From NCBI GenBank assembly GCA_045537575.1, contig JAZSPU010000008.1:1-63502 (forward strand): a DNA stretch of 63,502 nt, written 5' to 3'. This DNA is from SIG607 sp045537575. Its GTDB lineage: Bacteria; Bacillota; Clostridia; Oscillospirales; Acutalibacteraceae. The first letter of the stretch is position 1. Every line of letters begins with the position of its first letter. A model generated the notes under the pieces. That model was not told the origin of the DNA. It made no database searches and saw only the letters and a program-made list of their open reading frames with translations. Both the position numbers and the translations under genes were made by a program. This document shows, piece by piece, positions 15,465 to 23,762 of the stretch.

Positions 15465-16153
15465 CCTTTTCAAAAAGCCAAACACATAAATTAAATAAGG
15501 CTATGGAAATTTACAGTCAACTAACGGCAGAAAAATATAAAGAAATGCAAAACCAAGACGTACATTTTTCTTTAGATTTCGAAAGAAAAATGGAAAATCT
15601 TATAAACAGGAACAAAAAGCCGTATTTCCGTTTAATAAATACCGCTGCAAAGCGTGTTGCTATAATTATAGCTGTTATAATTATAGCTTTAACAGGCACG
15701 GTACTTAGCGTAGATGCTCTACGTGAGGGTGTTAAAAACTTTGTTATTGAAACCTTTGAAAAGTTTTCGACGATTGTCTTTGAAAAAAACAACTCAACTC
15801 CTACAGGAATTGCTGCGTATTATGAGCCTATGTATATTCCAAAAGGATATATTCTCACTGAAGAAAAAAGATTGGATTATGACTACATAAAAGCATTTGA
15901 AAATTCAAATGGCGATGAAATTGTTTATATTCAAAGTTGCGATTTAGAAAATGGAAGAAATATAAATACGGAAAATGCAATTACAGAAAAAATAAACGGC
16001 GGATTTTATGTTTATATTCCAAGCAGTAAAACAAGGATGTTTATTAAAAGCGACGGTGTTTATGAACATTATTTTAGTTGTAGTGACAGCATTTCTAAAG
16101 AAGAACTTCTAAATATTGCAGAGTCGGTAAAAGAGGAAAATGCATTGCCATAA
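15461..16153 (+). CDS. DUF4367 membrane protein, probable sigma-factor partner
   Basis: The 230-residue product has an N-terminal cytoplasmic part of about 66 residues, one membrane span (VAIIIAVIIIALTGTVLSV, about 67-85) and an outer DUF4367-like domain (PMYIPKGYILTEE, VYIQSC, IKSDGVYEHYFSCSDSISKEELLNIAESV). By position and topology it could hold the co-encoded sigma factor at the membrane, but no zinc anti-sigma motif is present in the cytoplasmic part, so this is an inference from the 4-base overlap. Confidence 0.82.
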   Translation: MTFSKSQTHKLNKAMEIYSQLTAEKYKEMQNQDVHFSLDFERKMENLINRNKKPYFRLINTAAKRVAIIIAVIIIALTGTVLSVDALREGVKNFVIETFEKFSTIVFEKNNSTPTGIAAYYEPMYIPKGYILTEEKRLDYDYIKAFENSNGDEIVYIQSCDLENGRNINTENAITEKINGGFYVYIPSSKTRMFIKSDGVYEHYFSCSDSISKEELLNIAESVKEENALP

Positions 16154-16182
16154 AAAAATCGGAGTTTTCACTCCGATTTTTG
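16154..16182. terminator. Bidirectional terminator
   Basis: AAAAATCGGAG with its complement, 6-base loop, T run, between convergent genes. Confidence 0.88.
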
Positions 16183-16214
16183 CTTTATTTGAATTTAAGC
16201 ATTATTTTCATCTC

Positions 16215-17507
16215 TTAAACTTTTTTGGTTTTCATTTTCCTTGCGATTAAAGTAAGTACGAGAAGTATTATATAGAGAACAGCTATTATTATAAATATAG
16301 AACTCCAACCGAATTTTTCTTTAACAAAGCCAAAAATCATAGCCTGAACTGCGGCGCCCATATAAACCGCCCAGTCGAATACGCCCACTACCGTAGAGGA
16401 GAAGGCTCTGCCGCCGATATCTCCTGCAATTGCCCAGATAACACCTGTTACCATAGCGAAAACACCGAGAACGAAAAGCATGGCGGAAGCAAGAGGCTGA
16501 CTCTTTATAAAGGGGAATACAACCATACCGCAAACGGTAATAAGAGAAGCTATAATAAGCATAGGTTCGCGTTTGCCCTTTAAGAGTTTATCGGTAATAA
16601 GGGGGAAAACGAACATGGCGCAAGCCTGACCTAAGGGCAGAAGTATGGATGAAAAAATACCGTCCTTTATGGAAAGGCCGAGTTCTTCCATAAAATAGGT
16701 GGGTATCCAAGTGATAAGACCGTATCTGCCTATTCCTGCAATGGCGGATATAAGACAGAAAATAATAACCTTAGGTTCGCTGAAAAGAACTATATAGGGG
16801 TATAAAAACCCTCTTTTTTTAATTTCTGCGGCAAGAGCATCGTCCTTTCCGTCGCTTTCTTCACTAAAGGGCGCAAGTCCAATGTCTTGGGGCTTTTCCT
16901 TAAAGAAAAAGAAGAAGGCAACAAGCATAACTACCATGGGAATCATAGGATATCTGAAGGCGGCGCGCCAGCCCCATTCCTCATTCCAACCGAGACACAA
17001 AAGAATGGTCAGATATGTAACCACCTGAGCAAGTCCCGAAAAGGCGGTGGTGAGTCCCGTTGCAAATCCGCGTTTTGCCTTTGGCCACCATTTGTTAAGT
17101 ACGCCAAGACCGTTTGACCAAACCATTGACTGAAAGAAGCCGTTAAGTCCCCAAAGTATTGCAATTACGGGAATTGAACTTTGGAAGGATATAACAACAT
17201 TTAATAAAGCCGACGCTAAAATGCCGAACATCATAAACCTTTTATATCCGAAAAATGCGCCAAGTCTTCCGTTAATAAGCTGACCGAAGGCATAGCACCA
17301 GAAAAGCGCTGAAGACACAACGCCCAAGGCGGCGGTGGTAGAGCCTAGCTCTGTTGCCATTTGTGTCATAACAAGATTTATGTTCTGTCTGCCGTTGTAG
17401 AAGAAAAGGTATGTGAGACCAAAGCTTAAAAGCATAAGCCAGCCCCATAAAGTGAATTTTTTATATTCATTAGGGGAATAACCGAAGGTATCTTTTATTT
17501 TAGCCAT
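16215..17507 (-). CDS. OPA-type MFS transporter
   Basis: The product from ATG 17507 is about 430 residues (GGAGG eight bases upstream; ATG 17513 is too close). It has twelve likely membrane spans and the organophosphate:phosphate antiporter features of GlpT/UhpT relatives (FFYNGRQNINLVM near the N-terminus, NGLGVLNKWWPKAKRGFATGL after span 4). It is divergent from a GH2 glycosidase with facing promoters, suggesting joint use of a glycoside or sugar-phosphate; the substrate is not identifiable. Confidence 0.87.
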   Translation of the reverse strand: MAKIKDTFGYSPNEYKKFTLWGWLMLLSFGLTYLFFYNGRQNINLVMTQMATELGSTTAALGVVSSALFWCYAFGQLINGRLGAFFGYKRFMMFGILASALLNVVISFQSSIPVIAILWGLNGFFQSMVWSNGLGVLNKWWPKAKRGFATGLTTAFSGLAQVVTYLTILLCLGWNEEWGWRAAFRYPMIPMVVMLVAFFFFFKEKPQDIGLAPFSEESDGKDDALAAEIKKRGFLYPYIVLFSEPKVIIFCLISAIAGIGRYGLITWIPTYFMEELGLSIKDGIFSSILLPLGQACAMFVFPLITDKLLKGKREPMLIIASLITVCGMVVFPFIKSQPLASAMLFVLGVFAMVTGVIWAIAGDIGGRAFSSTVVGVFDWAVYMGAAVQAMIFGFVKEKFGWSSIFIIIAVLYIILLVLTLIARKMKTKKV

Positions 17508-17531
17508 ATTCATAGCCTCCTTTTAAAATGA

Positions 17532-17560
17532 ATTATAACAACCTTTTTATATAGGGTCAA
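17532..17560 (-). promoter_or_regulatory. Promoter TTGACC-N17-TATAAT (transporter)
   Basis: Minus strand -35 TTGACC (17555-17560), -10 TATAAT (17532-17537). Confidence 0.8.
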
Positions 17561-17612
17561 CAAAATAGTCACTTTTTGGGAATAAAAAAGCATTTTTTTG
17601 GAATTTATCTCA

Positions 17613-17641
17613 TTGACGGTATGCTTTTTAATAGATATAAT
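17613..17641 (+). promoter_or_regulatory. Promoter TTGACG-N17-TATAAT (GH2)
   Basis: -35 TTGACG at 17613-17618, -10 TATAAT at 17636-17641. It is back-to-back with the transporter promoter, 52 bases between the -35 boxes. Confidence 0.85.
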
Positions 17642-17663
17642 AAAAAGGAAAGGAAGTGTTTTT

Positions 17664-20435
17664 ATGGAAGGCGATATTTTTGCTGCTTATGCCGCTATGG
17701 CGGATAATTCCGAAAAAGATAGTCTTGTAACACCCGAGCCTATACCACACCAGCATATTTCTTTGCCCCTAAAGGTTGGCAAAAAGGAAAAATGCAAACC
17801 TCTTTCTTTATCCTTTACCAAGGAAGAATTATATAAAGAGCTTGAGAAAAAAAGGGAAGAATACCGTCCGTTTCTTTCTGATTTTGCGCCCAAAATAAAG
17901 CAGAAAACCGAAAAGATAAATCTTGTTGATTTTATACTTGACGGTAAAAGTATAAAAATTCCTCACTATGACGGCCCTATAGGAAATTATACCAAAAGCT
18001 ATAAAACGAGCTTTACGCTTAATAATTTCGATTCAAAAGAAATTTATTTTTGTTGCGGCGGCGCCGATTATATAGCTACTGTTTATGTAAACGGCAGATG
18101 CGCAGGAATCCACGAAGGCTTCTTTTCACCCTTTGAGTTTAATATAACCCGCTTTGCAAGGGAGGGCGAAAACACCCTTGAAATAGTTCTTGATAATGAC
18201 TATTCTATGCGCGGTGACCTTGAAAGCTGGCTGCCCGGCGCAAAGAGTCATTACGGAGACAAAATATATGCCGCTACGGGAATTGGCTATGATGAAATTG
18301 ATTTAGGGTGGCATCATTGTCCGCCCGGTATGGGACTTTATAAAAGCGTTACTATTGAAATAAGAAACACTTTGCATATTACTGATGTATTCGTTCGCCC
18401 CGACCTTGAAAACAGTAAGGCTGAAATTTGGGTTGAAGCGGTAAATACCACCTATGAGAGTGAAGAAATTGAACTTTCTTTTTCTCTTTACGGACAGAAT
18501 TTCAATGCCGTTTTATTTGAGAATAAATGCATTTCACCAAAGTTCCGCGATAAAAGCCTTCCGCTTCTTCACGGTACGCATACCTATAAAATACCTATTG
18601 AGATAGAAGACGTCAAGTCGTGGACTCCCGATACGCCGTGGCTTTATCAGATACAGGTTTCTCTTCTAAAACACGGAGAAATATTTGATACCAAAAGCCG
18701 TCAGTTCGGTATGAGATCATTTAAGCAGGATTTAGCGTCATCTCCAAAAGGTATGTTTTATCTTAACGGCGCACCCTTTAAGCTTCGCGGCGCCAATACA
18801 ATGGGCTTTGAACAGCTTGACGTAATGCGTAACGATTACGAGCAGCTTATTGATGATATTTTACTTGCAAAGCTTTGCAATATGAACTTCTTCAGAATTA
18901 CTCAGCGTCCAGTTCAGGAAGAGATTTACGATTATTGCGACAGACTCGGTCTTTTAACCCAGAGCGATTTTCCCCTTTTTGGAGTTATGAGAAGAAATAA
19001 AGGCTGTGAGGCGGTAAGACAGGTTGAGGAAATGGCTAAACTCGTTCGTTCTCACCCCTGTAACGCGCTTATAAGCTATATGAACGAGCCTTGGAAAAAT
19101 GCTAATAATCAGCCCCACAGATATATGCTTAGGGATGAAATGGAAGAGCTTTTTGATATTTTTGATAAAACCGTTCGTTATAATCATCCCGACTGTGTTA
19201 TAAAGCATATTGACGGCGATTTTGATCCGCCTACCAAAAATACAATGCCCGACGTTCATTGTTATACCCTTTGGTATAACGGCGGTCAGCAGGATTTTGG
19301 ACTTTTGCACCGAGGCTTTGGACAGCCGGTTGCAAAGGATTGGTACTACGGTTGCGGAGAATACGGCGCCGAGGGTATGGATTCTCTGGAGGTTATGAAG
19401 GAATGTTATCCTAAGGAGTGGCTTGAAGAACCCTTTGATCCGGGAAGAATTATTGCGGCGCAGACTAAGACGTGGCACGGCTGTTTCTATGAAACCCCCG
19501 ACAGTATGGAAGAATGGATAACAGCTTCAGGGGAGCATCAGGCTTTCGCTATGAAGTTTATGACCGAAGCATACAGACGAGACCCCCGTATGATTTCTAC
19601 TGCGATTCATCTCTTTATTGATGCGTGGCCTTCGGGTTGGCTTAAATCGATTATGGATGTTAAACGCAATCCTAAACCTGCTTATTTTGCCTCCCGTGAT
19701 GCACTTTCCCCCTTACTTGTTAGTATAAGAAGTGACCGTTTTACCTACTATGCAGGTGAAAAGGTAAGTGTAGAAGCGTTTATCTGTAATGATAAAAACG
19801 AAGTAAGCCAAAAGGGTACAAAGCTTGTATGCGAACTCTATAAGGGCGAAGAAATGCTTATGTACGGCGAAAAGGAAGCAGAGTACGGCTTGTGCTCGGT
19901 GGACTATGCCGCTAATATAGAGTTTAACGCGCCTGAGGTAACGGACAGAGAAAACTTTGTTTTAAAAGCATATCTTGTTGATAAAGACGGAAGAACCCTT
20001 GCTCAGCAGAGCTTTGATTTTACTGTTTTTGAAGACGTAGCGCTTCCCGAAAACAGCGAGGTTATACTACTGACCGACCTTAAAGAAGGCGTTCACGAAA
20101 TAGCAGGGGAAAAGGTTACGGTTAAAGAGGTGCCTTACGGCAAAATGACCTATTTCCTTTCCAGAAAAACAGGACATTCGGCGGTAAAAGAATTTTTGCC
20201 TAAGGATTTTCGTATGTGGTACGATAAAAAAGAAGACCGCATAACCCCCATTGCCAAAACCTGTTTTGTAGCAGAGGGCTTTAAGCCTATACTTATTGCA
20301 AACGGAAGCTATAAGCCATACTTGGTAGTAGGCGAAAAGCTGTATGAAGGCAAACGCTACGTTATTTGCCTTGCCCAGCTTCGCGAAGAAAACCCCATAG
20401 CCAAACGTCTGCACAAAAATCTTTTGGAACTATAA
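17664..20435 (+). CDS. Glycoside hydrolase family 2 enzyme
   Basis: The product from ATG 17664 (AAAGGAAG upstream, after the promoter) is 923 residues. Layout: a unique ~100-residue N-terminus, a jelly-roll sugar-binding domain (ICCGGADYIATVYVNG-like stretch), an immunoglobulin-like domain, then the TIM barrel. The probable acid/base Glu is in SYMNEPW (about 474) and the nucleophile Glu in GCGEYGAEG (about 565). A C-terminal beta domain of ~240 residues follows. There is no signal peptide, so it works in the cytoplasm on imported glycosides, probably a beta-galactosidase or beta-glucuronidase type. Specificity is not readable. Confidence 0.9.
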   Translation: MEGDIFAAYAAMADNSEKDSLVTPEPIPHQHISLPLKVGKKEKCKPLSLSFTKEELYKELEKKREEYRPFLSDFAPKIKQKTEKINLVDFILDGKSIKIPHYDGPIGNYTKSYKTSFTLNNFDSKEIYFCCGGADYIATVYVNGRCAGIHEGFFSPFEFNITRFAREGENTLEIVLDNDYSMRGDLESWLPGAKSHYGDKIYAATGIGYDEIDLGWHHCPPGMGLYKSVTIEIRNTLHITDVFVRPDLENSKAEIWVEAVNTTYESEEIELSFSLYGQNFNAVLFENKCISPKFRDKSLPLLHGTHTYKIPIEIEDVKSWTPDTPWLYQIQVSLLKHGEIFDTKSRQFGMRSFKQDLASSPKGMFYLNGAPFKLRGANTMGFEQLDVMRNDYEQLIDDILLAKLCNMNFFRITQRPVQEEIYDYCDRLGLLTQSDFPLFGVMRRNKGCEAVRQVEEMAKLVRSHPCNALISYMNEPWKNANNQPHRYMLRDEMEELFDIFDKTVRYNHPDCVIKHIDGDFDPPTKNTMPDVHCYTLWYNGGQQDFGLLHRGFGQPVAKDWYYGCGEYGAEGMDSLEVMKECYPKEWLEEPFDPGRIIAAQTKTWHGCFYETPDSMEEWITASGEHQAFAMKFMTEAYRRDPRMISTAIHLFIDAWPSGWLKSIMDVKRNPKPAYFASRDALSPLLVSIRSDRFTYYAGEKVSVEAFICNDKNEVSQKGTKLVCELYKGEEMLMYGEKEAEYGLCSVDYAANIEFNAPEVTDRENFVLKAYLVDKDGRTLAQQSFDFTVFEDVALPENSEVILLTDLKEGVHEIAGEKVTVKEVPYGKMTYFLSRKTGHSAVKEFLPKDFRMWYDKKEDRITPIAKTCFVAEGFKPILIANGSYKPYLVVGEKLYEGKRYVICLAQLREENPIAKRLHKNLLEL

Positions 20436-20445
20436 AAAACATAAC

Positions 20446-20472
20446 AAGGAGAGGCGTTAGCCTCTCCTTTTC
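20446..20472. terminator. Terminator after GH2
   Basis: AAGGAGAGGC and GCCTCTCCTT with a 4-base loop, followed by T residues. Confidence 0.88.
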
Positions 20473-20518
20473 GTTGAAATAATGTCTTTTGTGTGGTAAT
20501 ATGTTGTTGGTGATTAAA

Positions 20519-20998
20519 ATGGATTTACCAAAAAGAAAACAAATAAGATTAAAGGGTTATGATTATAGTACGTCAGGGTATTATTTCGTAACTATTTGTA
20601 CCAATAGGAAGCGAAAATTATTGTGCGATATAGTAGGGGAGGGTCTCTGTGCCCTCCCGTCAATAAAACTAACACCTATAGGCAAAATTGTAAAGCAATC
20701 TATTGAGTATATTGATAATAATTATGATGGTATATCGGTTAATAAATTTGTGATTATGCCAAATCATATTCATTTGATTCTTGAAAATCAAACGGGAGGG
20801 CACGGAGACCCTCCCCTACAAATTTATAATATAGTTGGGCAATTTAAATCATATACCGATAATAAATATGGCGGTACGCTATGGCAACGATCTTTCCATG
20901 ACCATATAATACGGGGTGAAAATGATTATTTAAAAATATGGAATTATATTGACACAAATGAGCAAAAGTGGGCTGAGGACTGTTATTACTCAAAATAA
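20519..20998 (+). CDS. REP-associated tyrosine transposase (Y1/HUH, RAYT)
   Basis: The product from ATG 20519 (GGTG six bases upstream) is 159 residues. It is a TnpA_REP-like HUH nuclease: N-terminal KRKQIRLKGYDYSTSGYYFVTICT, the HUH motif in MPNHIHLIL, and a catalytic Tyr in NDYLKIWNYI. Such proteins cut and join single-stranded DNA next to GTAG-headed hairpins and are thought to spread REP elements. The coding sequence holds two in-frame copies of such a hairpin in opposite orientation (20633-20660 and 20792-20819), encoding VGEGLCALPS and TGGHGDPPLQ. The gene has no terminal inverted repeats or second ORF, so it is not an IS200/IS605 element with TnpB. Confidence 0.9.
   Translation: MDLPKRKQIRLKGYDYSTSGYYFVTICTNRKRKLLCDIVGEGLCALPSIKLTPIGKIVKQSIEYIDNNYDGISVNKFVIMPNHIHLILENQTGGHGDPPLQIYNIVGQFKSYTDNKYGGTLWQRSFHDHIIRGENDYLKIWNYIDTNEQKWAEDCYYSK
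20633..20660 (+). repeat. GTAG-headed REP-like hairpin inside the RAYT gene
   Basis: GTAG at 20633-20636 is followed by GGGAGGG, an 8-base loop and CCCTCCC. The 28-base unit is the reverse complement of 20792-20819 with one mismatch. Confidence 0.85.
20792..20819 (-). repeat. Second REP-like hairpin inside the RAYT gene, inverted
   Basis: Reverse complement of 20633-20660 with one base changed; CTAC at 20816-20819 is GTAG on the minus strand. Both copies are read in frame without stops. Confidence 0.85.
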
Positions 20999-21033
20999 AA
21001 AGTGTGTATCTTACGCGATACACACTTTTTTGT
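20998..21033. terminator. Bidirectional terminator
   Basis: AAAGTGTGTATC and its complement with a 6-base loop and T run, between convergent RAYT and symporter genes. Confidence 0.9.
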
Positions 21034-21038
21034 TTTAA

Positions 21039-22424
21039 TTATTTCTTTTTGTTTTTCCTTCTGAATATAAAACTTCTGAATAGAATTACGTTCATTACCA
21101 AGAAGAAAAGCACTAAAATTATAAGGGTTAAATAGGGCTTACTTGGAGCAAGGGTAGCAAGAAGCATCAGCGGGAAGCCAAATACTATAGCAGGGAAGTT
21201 CTGATAAACAAGATTATCTGCGGCAGGCGTTTTAAAGTCACCGTCGATCTCACGAAGTAAAATTATACCCGTACTTGCGGTGCCTGTCAGCATACCGTAC
21301 GATGTAAGGAACTGTTCTTCGCTGTAGTCTTTAAAGAGCGTTCTTGCTGTAAGCAGATTGTAAAGATAGGTTATCATAAGACCGACAAAGCCCATAATAA
21401 GAATTATGCCCCAATAGTCCTTTAGAACACCCAGACGTATAGCGGCTATACCGGCAACCACCATAATGTCAAAGAAGAAGTTAGAAACTCTGGTCATAAG
21501 GAAGTCGTTAACATATTCCTTTTTTATTACCTTTTTCTTTTTAAGGAAATTCATAACGGTCTTGACAAGTGTTCCCGAAATTACGCCTAAAAGGAAGTTG
21601 AAGCCGTAAATAACAGCTTTCATACCGGGGAGAAGCTTTCCAAGCAATATCATAAAGACGTAAGCCAACATATAGGCAAGGCAGATAAGAGCCATTTGAA
21701 TGGTTAACTTATCAATGCTTTCCTGCATGGGAATTTCGTTTTCCGACTGAATCTGTTCCGAAGAAATAGCGCCTTCTTCGTAGTTGGAATTGCCGATTTT
21801 ACCCTTTTTTCTAAGTATATTAAGATGAATTACACCGCCGATACTGGCGCTTATAAAGCCTAGAGCTGCAATGGTTAAACCGAAGCTCTTTCCGCCTACG
21901 AATCCCATTCCTTCATAAATCGTGCCGTAGTTAAGAGCCTGTCCTGTGCCTTGGCCGAAACCGAAGGGGAGAAGTACGCCCGCTGCAGCAAAGAAATTTT
22001 TAACGAAATATGCGGCAATAAGGGAGATTCCTAATCCGAAAACAGCCTGTAAAAGATAGGTAGCAACGGTATTTACACCTGTGTTAAAAATTTCGGTTGT
22101 ACGCTTTTTGTTAAGCTTTCCTTTGGATGATTTAAAGGCGGAAGCTACAAAACCGAGAGCTAAAGTGTGATAGGTTATAAGCTCAAGCATTGCCGTTCCG
22201 TTACCGCCGAAAAATGCGGTATCGAACATAATATCGCCTGTAATCCACTTATAAACACCTGCAACAATTATTAAAATCGCGCCTCCTAAAACGGAGGTAG
22301 GGATAAGTGATACCTTTAGAAATTTAATGGATTTTTTTAGTATGTTTGCTATAAGCAGACTCATCAGCAGTACAGCTATTACGCTGAAAAATCCCCAAAC
22401 CTTAAAGTCCCAAAAATTTTCCAT
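21039..22424 (-). CDS. gltS: Sodium/glutamate symporter, GltS-like
   Basis: The product from ATG 22424 (GAGGTG six bases upstream) is 461 residues with about ten to twelve membrane spans in two inverted halves. The N-terminus (LIPTSVLGGAILII) and the glycine-rich FGQGTGQALNYG segment are as in GltS, which imports glutamate with Na+. It is longer than the ~400 residues of typical GltS because of a central hydrophilic loop around GNSNYEEGAISSEQIQSENEIP. It overlaps the end of the acyltransferase gene by 23 bases and should share its transcript. A different dicarboxylate substrate is possible. Confidence 0.85.
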   Translation of the reverse strand: MENFWDFKVWGFFSVIAVLLMSLLIANILKKSIKFLKVSLIPTSVLGGAILIIVAGVYKWITGDIMFDTAFFGGNGTAMLELITYHTLALGFVASAFKSSKGKLNKKRTTEIFNTGVNTVATYLLQAVFGLGISLIAAYFVKNFFAAAGVLLPFGFGQGTGQALNYGTIYEGMGFVGGKSFGLTIAALGFISASIGGVIHLNILRKKGKIGNSNYEEGAISSEQIQSENEIPMQESIDKLTIQMALICLAYMLAYVFMILLGKLLPGMKAVIYGFNFLLGVISGTLVKTVMNFLKKKKVIKKEYVNDFLMTRVSNFFFDIMVVAGIAAIRLGVLKDYWGIILIMGFVGLMITYLYNLLTARTLFKDYSEEQFLTSYGMLTGTASTGIILLREIDGDFKTPAADNLVYQNFPAIVFGFPLMLLATLAPSKPYLTLIILVLFFLVMNVILFRSFIFRRKNKKK

Positions 22425-23616
22425 CTTCATCACCTCTTAAAATATTTTTATAGCGGAAACAAATATTTACGTATTTAAGAGCATTAAAACGCTTATCACC
22501 CTTGAACTGATAAATTTTATCGTCAATGTAAACGTTTAATTTATTTCTTCCGAGAACGGAAATTGCGCTTATATCATCAAAGGGAAGAATAAGCGCGTTT
22601 TCTTTTCCCTCGTCTATTGCTATTTTGTTTCCGTAAAGCTTTAGGTTAGCCTTCTTTCTTAAAAGAAGCTTCTTTTTATATACTATAACCTGACGAAGCT
22701 CGGATATGTCTTCATACATCGGCTTATCATAAAAGGGAGTAAGCTGAAGGCTGTTTACGAAGTTATGCTGGTATTCGTACCAATCATTAACAAAGGTAAA
22801 GGGAAAATCGAAGCCCTTGCCTGAAAGGGTTTTATCTTCACCGTAAATTACGGTTTTATTACAGCCTTTACAGGTTATTTCGTTTTTATTGCTTTCGAAT
22901 TTGCTTAAATTACAGAAAGGACATACGTAAATTGCACGTTCAAGATATTCGGCGCGTCTTTTGGATTTGAATAGAACGTCTTTTTTTGCTTCGTTTACGT
23001 AAAGACCTTTTCTTATTCTTTCCATTAATTCATCATTAGTAAGCTCCTTGTATTCCTCGGGGGGAATAACCTCACTTACAAAGCCTTCCATTTCCCCTTT
23101 TCTTACCTTGTCGGTCCAACGGGGTTCTGCACCGTATCCGCCCTCTATTCTGTAGAGCAGTATGGGAAGACCTAATTTTCGAGCGAGTGGAGCAATAGCG
23201 GGATTCATATACTCTGTTTTACCGCTGTATGTACGGTTACCCTCGGGCGCAATGGCAATAGTACCGCCCTCACGGGTAATTCTTATGCAGTTCATAACCG
23301 CCGAAGCATCGGTGGTCTGCTTTTTAATAGGAATGGGAGCAACTGCATATTTTATAAGCTTTGATAAAAATCCCATTGAGAAAATATCTTCGGTAGCCAG
23401 ATAGTAAACAGGGCCCTTAAAGGACATTCCTACGAAAAACTGGTCAAAGGGGGTTTGATGGTTAAGTAAAATAAGATACGGACGTTTTTCCTGCTCTTTA
23501 AATTTATGTATCTTGATGTTGTATTTTAATTTTGCATAGGGATAAAGTATATAATAGGCAACGTTCCGTATAACTTTATGGCGGAACCTAAGCCATTTTT
23601 TCTTTTTCTTGCTCAT
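22402..23616 (-). CDS. PlsC-type acyltransferase with C-terminal zinc ribbon
   Basis: The 404-residue product has the PlsC domain at about 25-210: NHQTPFD (HX4D, His53/Asp58) and APEGNR near 119. It should esterify a lysophospholipid or other acceptor at the membrane. The second half is unusual: a four-cysteine knuckle pair (CPFCNLSKF and CKGCNKTV, about 234-262) typical of a zinc ribbon, followed by ~120 residues with a possible PH-like beta domain (VYKKKLLLRKKANLKLYGNKI). 1-acyl-glycerol-3-phosphate acyltransferase is the default call; the extra domains suggest a different acceptor or a regulatory contact. Confidence 0.87.
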   Translation of the reverse strand: MSKKKKKWLRFRHKVIRNVAYYILYPYAKLKYNIKIHKFKEQEKRPYLILLNHQTPFDQFFVGMSFKGPVYYLATEDIFSMGFLSKLIKYAVAPIPIKKQTTDASAVMNCIRITREGGTIAIAPEGNRTYSGKTEYMNPAIAPLARKLGLPILLYRIEGGYGAEPRWTDKVRKGEMEGFVSEVIPPEEYKELTNDELMERIRKGLYVNEAKKDVLFKSKRRAEYLERAIYVCPFCNLSKFESNKNEITCKGCNKTVIYGEDKTLSGKGFDFPFTFVNDWYEYQHNFVNSLQLTPFYDKPMYEDISELRQVIVYKKKLLLRKKANLKLYGNKIAIDEGKENALILPFDDISAISVLGRNKLNVYIDDKIYQFKGDKRFNALKYVNICFRYKNILRGDEDGKFLGL

Positions 23617-23648
23617 AAAATCCCTCCCTTTTGCGATTTATCCTTCTC

Positions 23649-23678
23649 ATTTTACCACAAAACAGAGCCTATTTACAA
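23649..23678 (-). promoter_or_regulatory. Promoter TTGTAA-N18-TAAAAT
   Basis: Minus strand -35 TTGTAA (23673-23678) and -10 TAAAAT (23649-23654) ahead of the acyltransferase gene. Confidence 0.6.
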
Positions 23679-23724
23679 GAAAAAATTTTCCGCAGAAAAA
23701 ATAGGTGAAATAAAAAGAGATTTA

Positions 23725-23733
23725 TGGTATAAT
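23725..23733 (+). promoter_or_regulatory. Extended -10 TGGTATAAT before nadE
   Basis: TG at 23725 and TATAAT at 23728-23733 form an extended -10. The -35 (GTGAAA, 23705-23710) is weak. Confidence 0.55.
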
Positions 23734-23762
23734 AAAAATAATGATTAAAGAAGGTGTAAATT

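Noticed and set aside
18954..19478. 174-codon open frame on the minus strand inside GH2
   Set aside because: It overlaps a full GH2 gene with clear catalytic motifs, has no ribosome site and gives a basic, Ile-rich shadow translation.
20489..20998. IS200/IS605 insertion sequence
   Set aside because: Only the single Y1 protein, no TnpB and no element ends; the RAYT reading is better.
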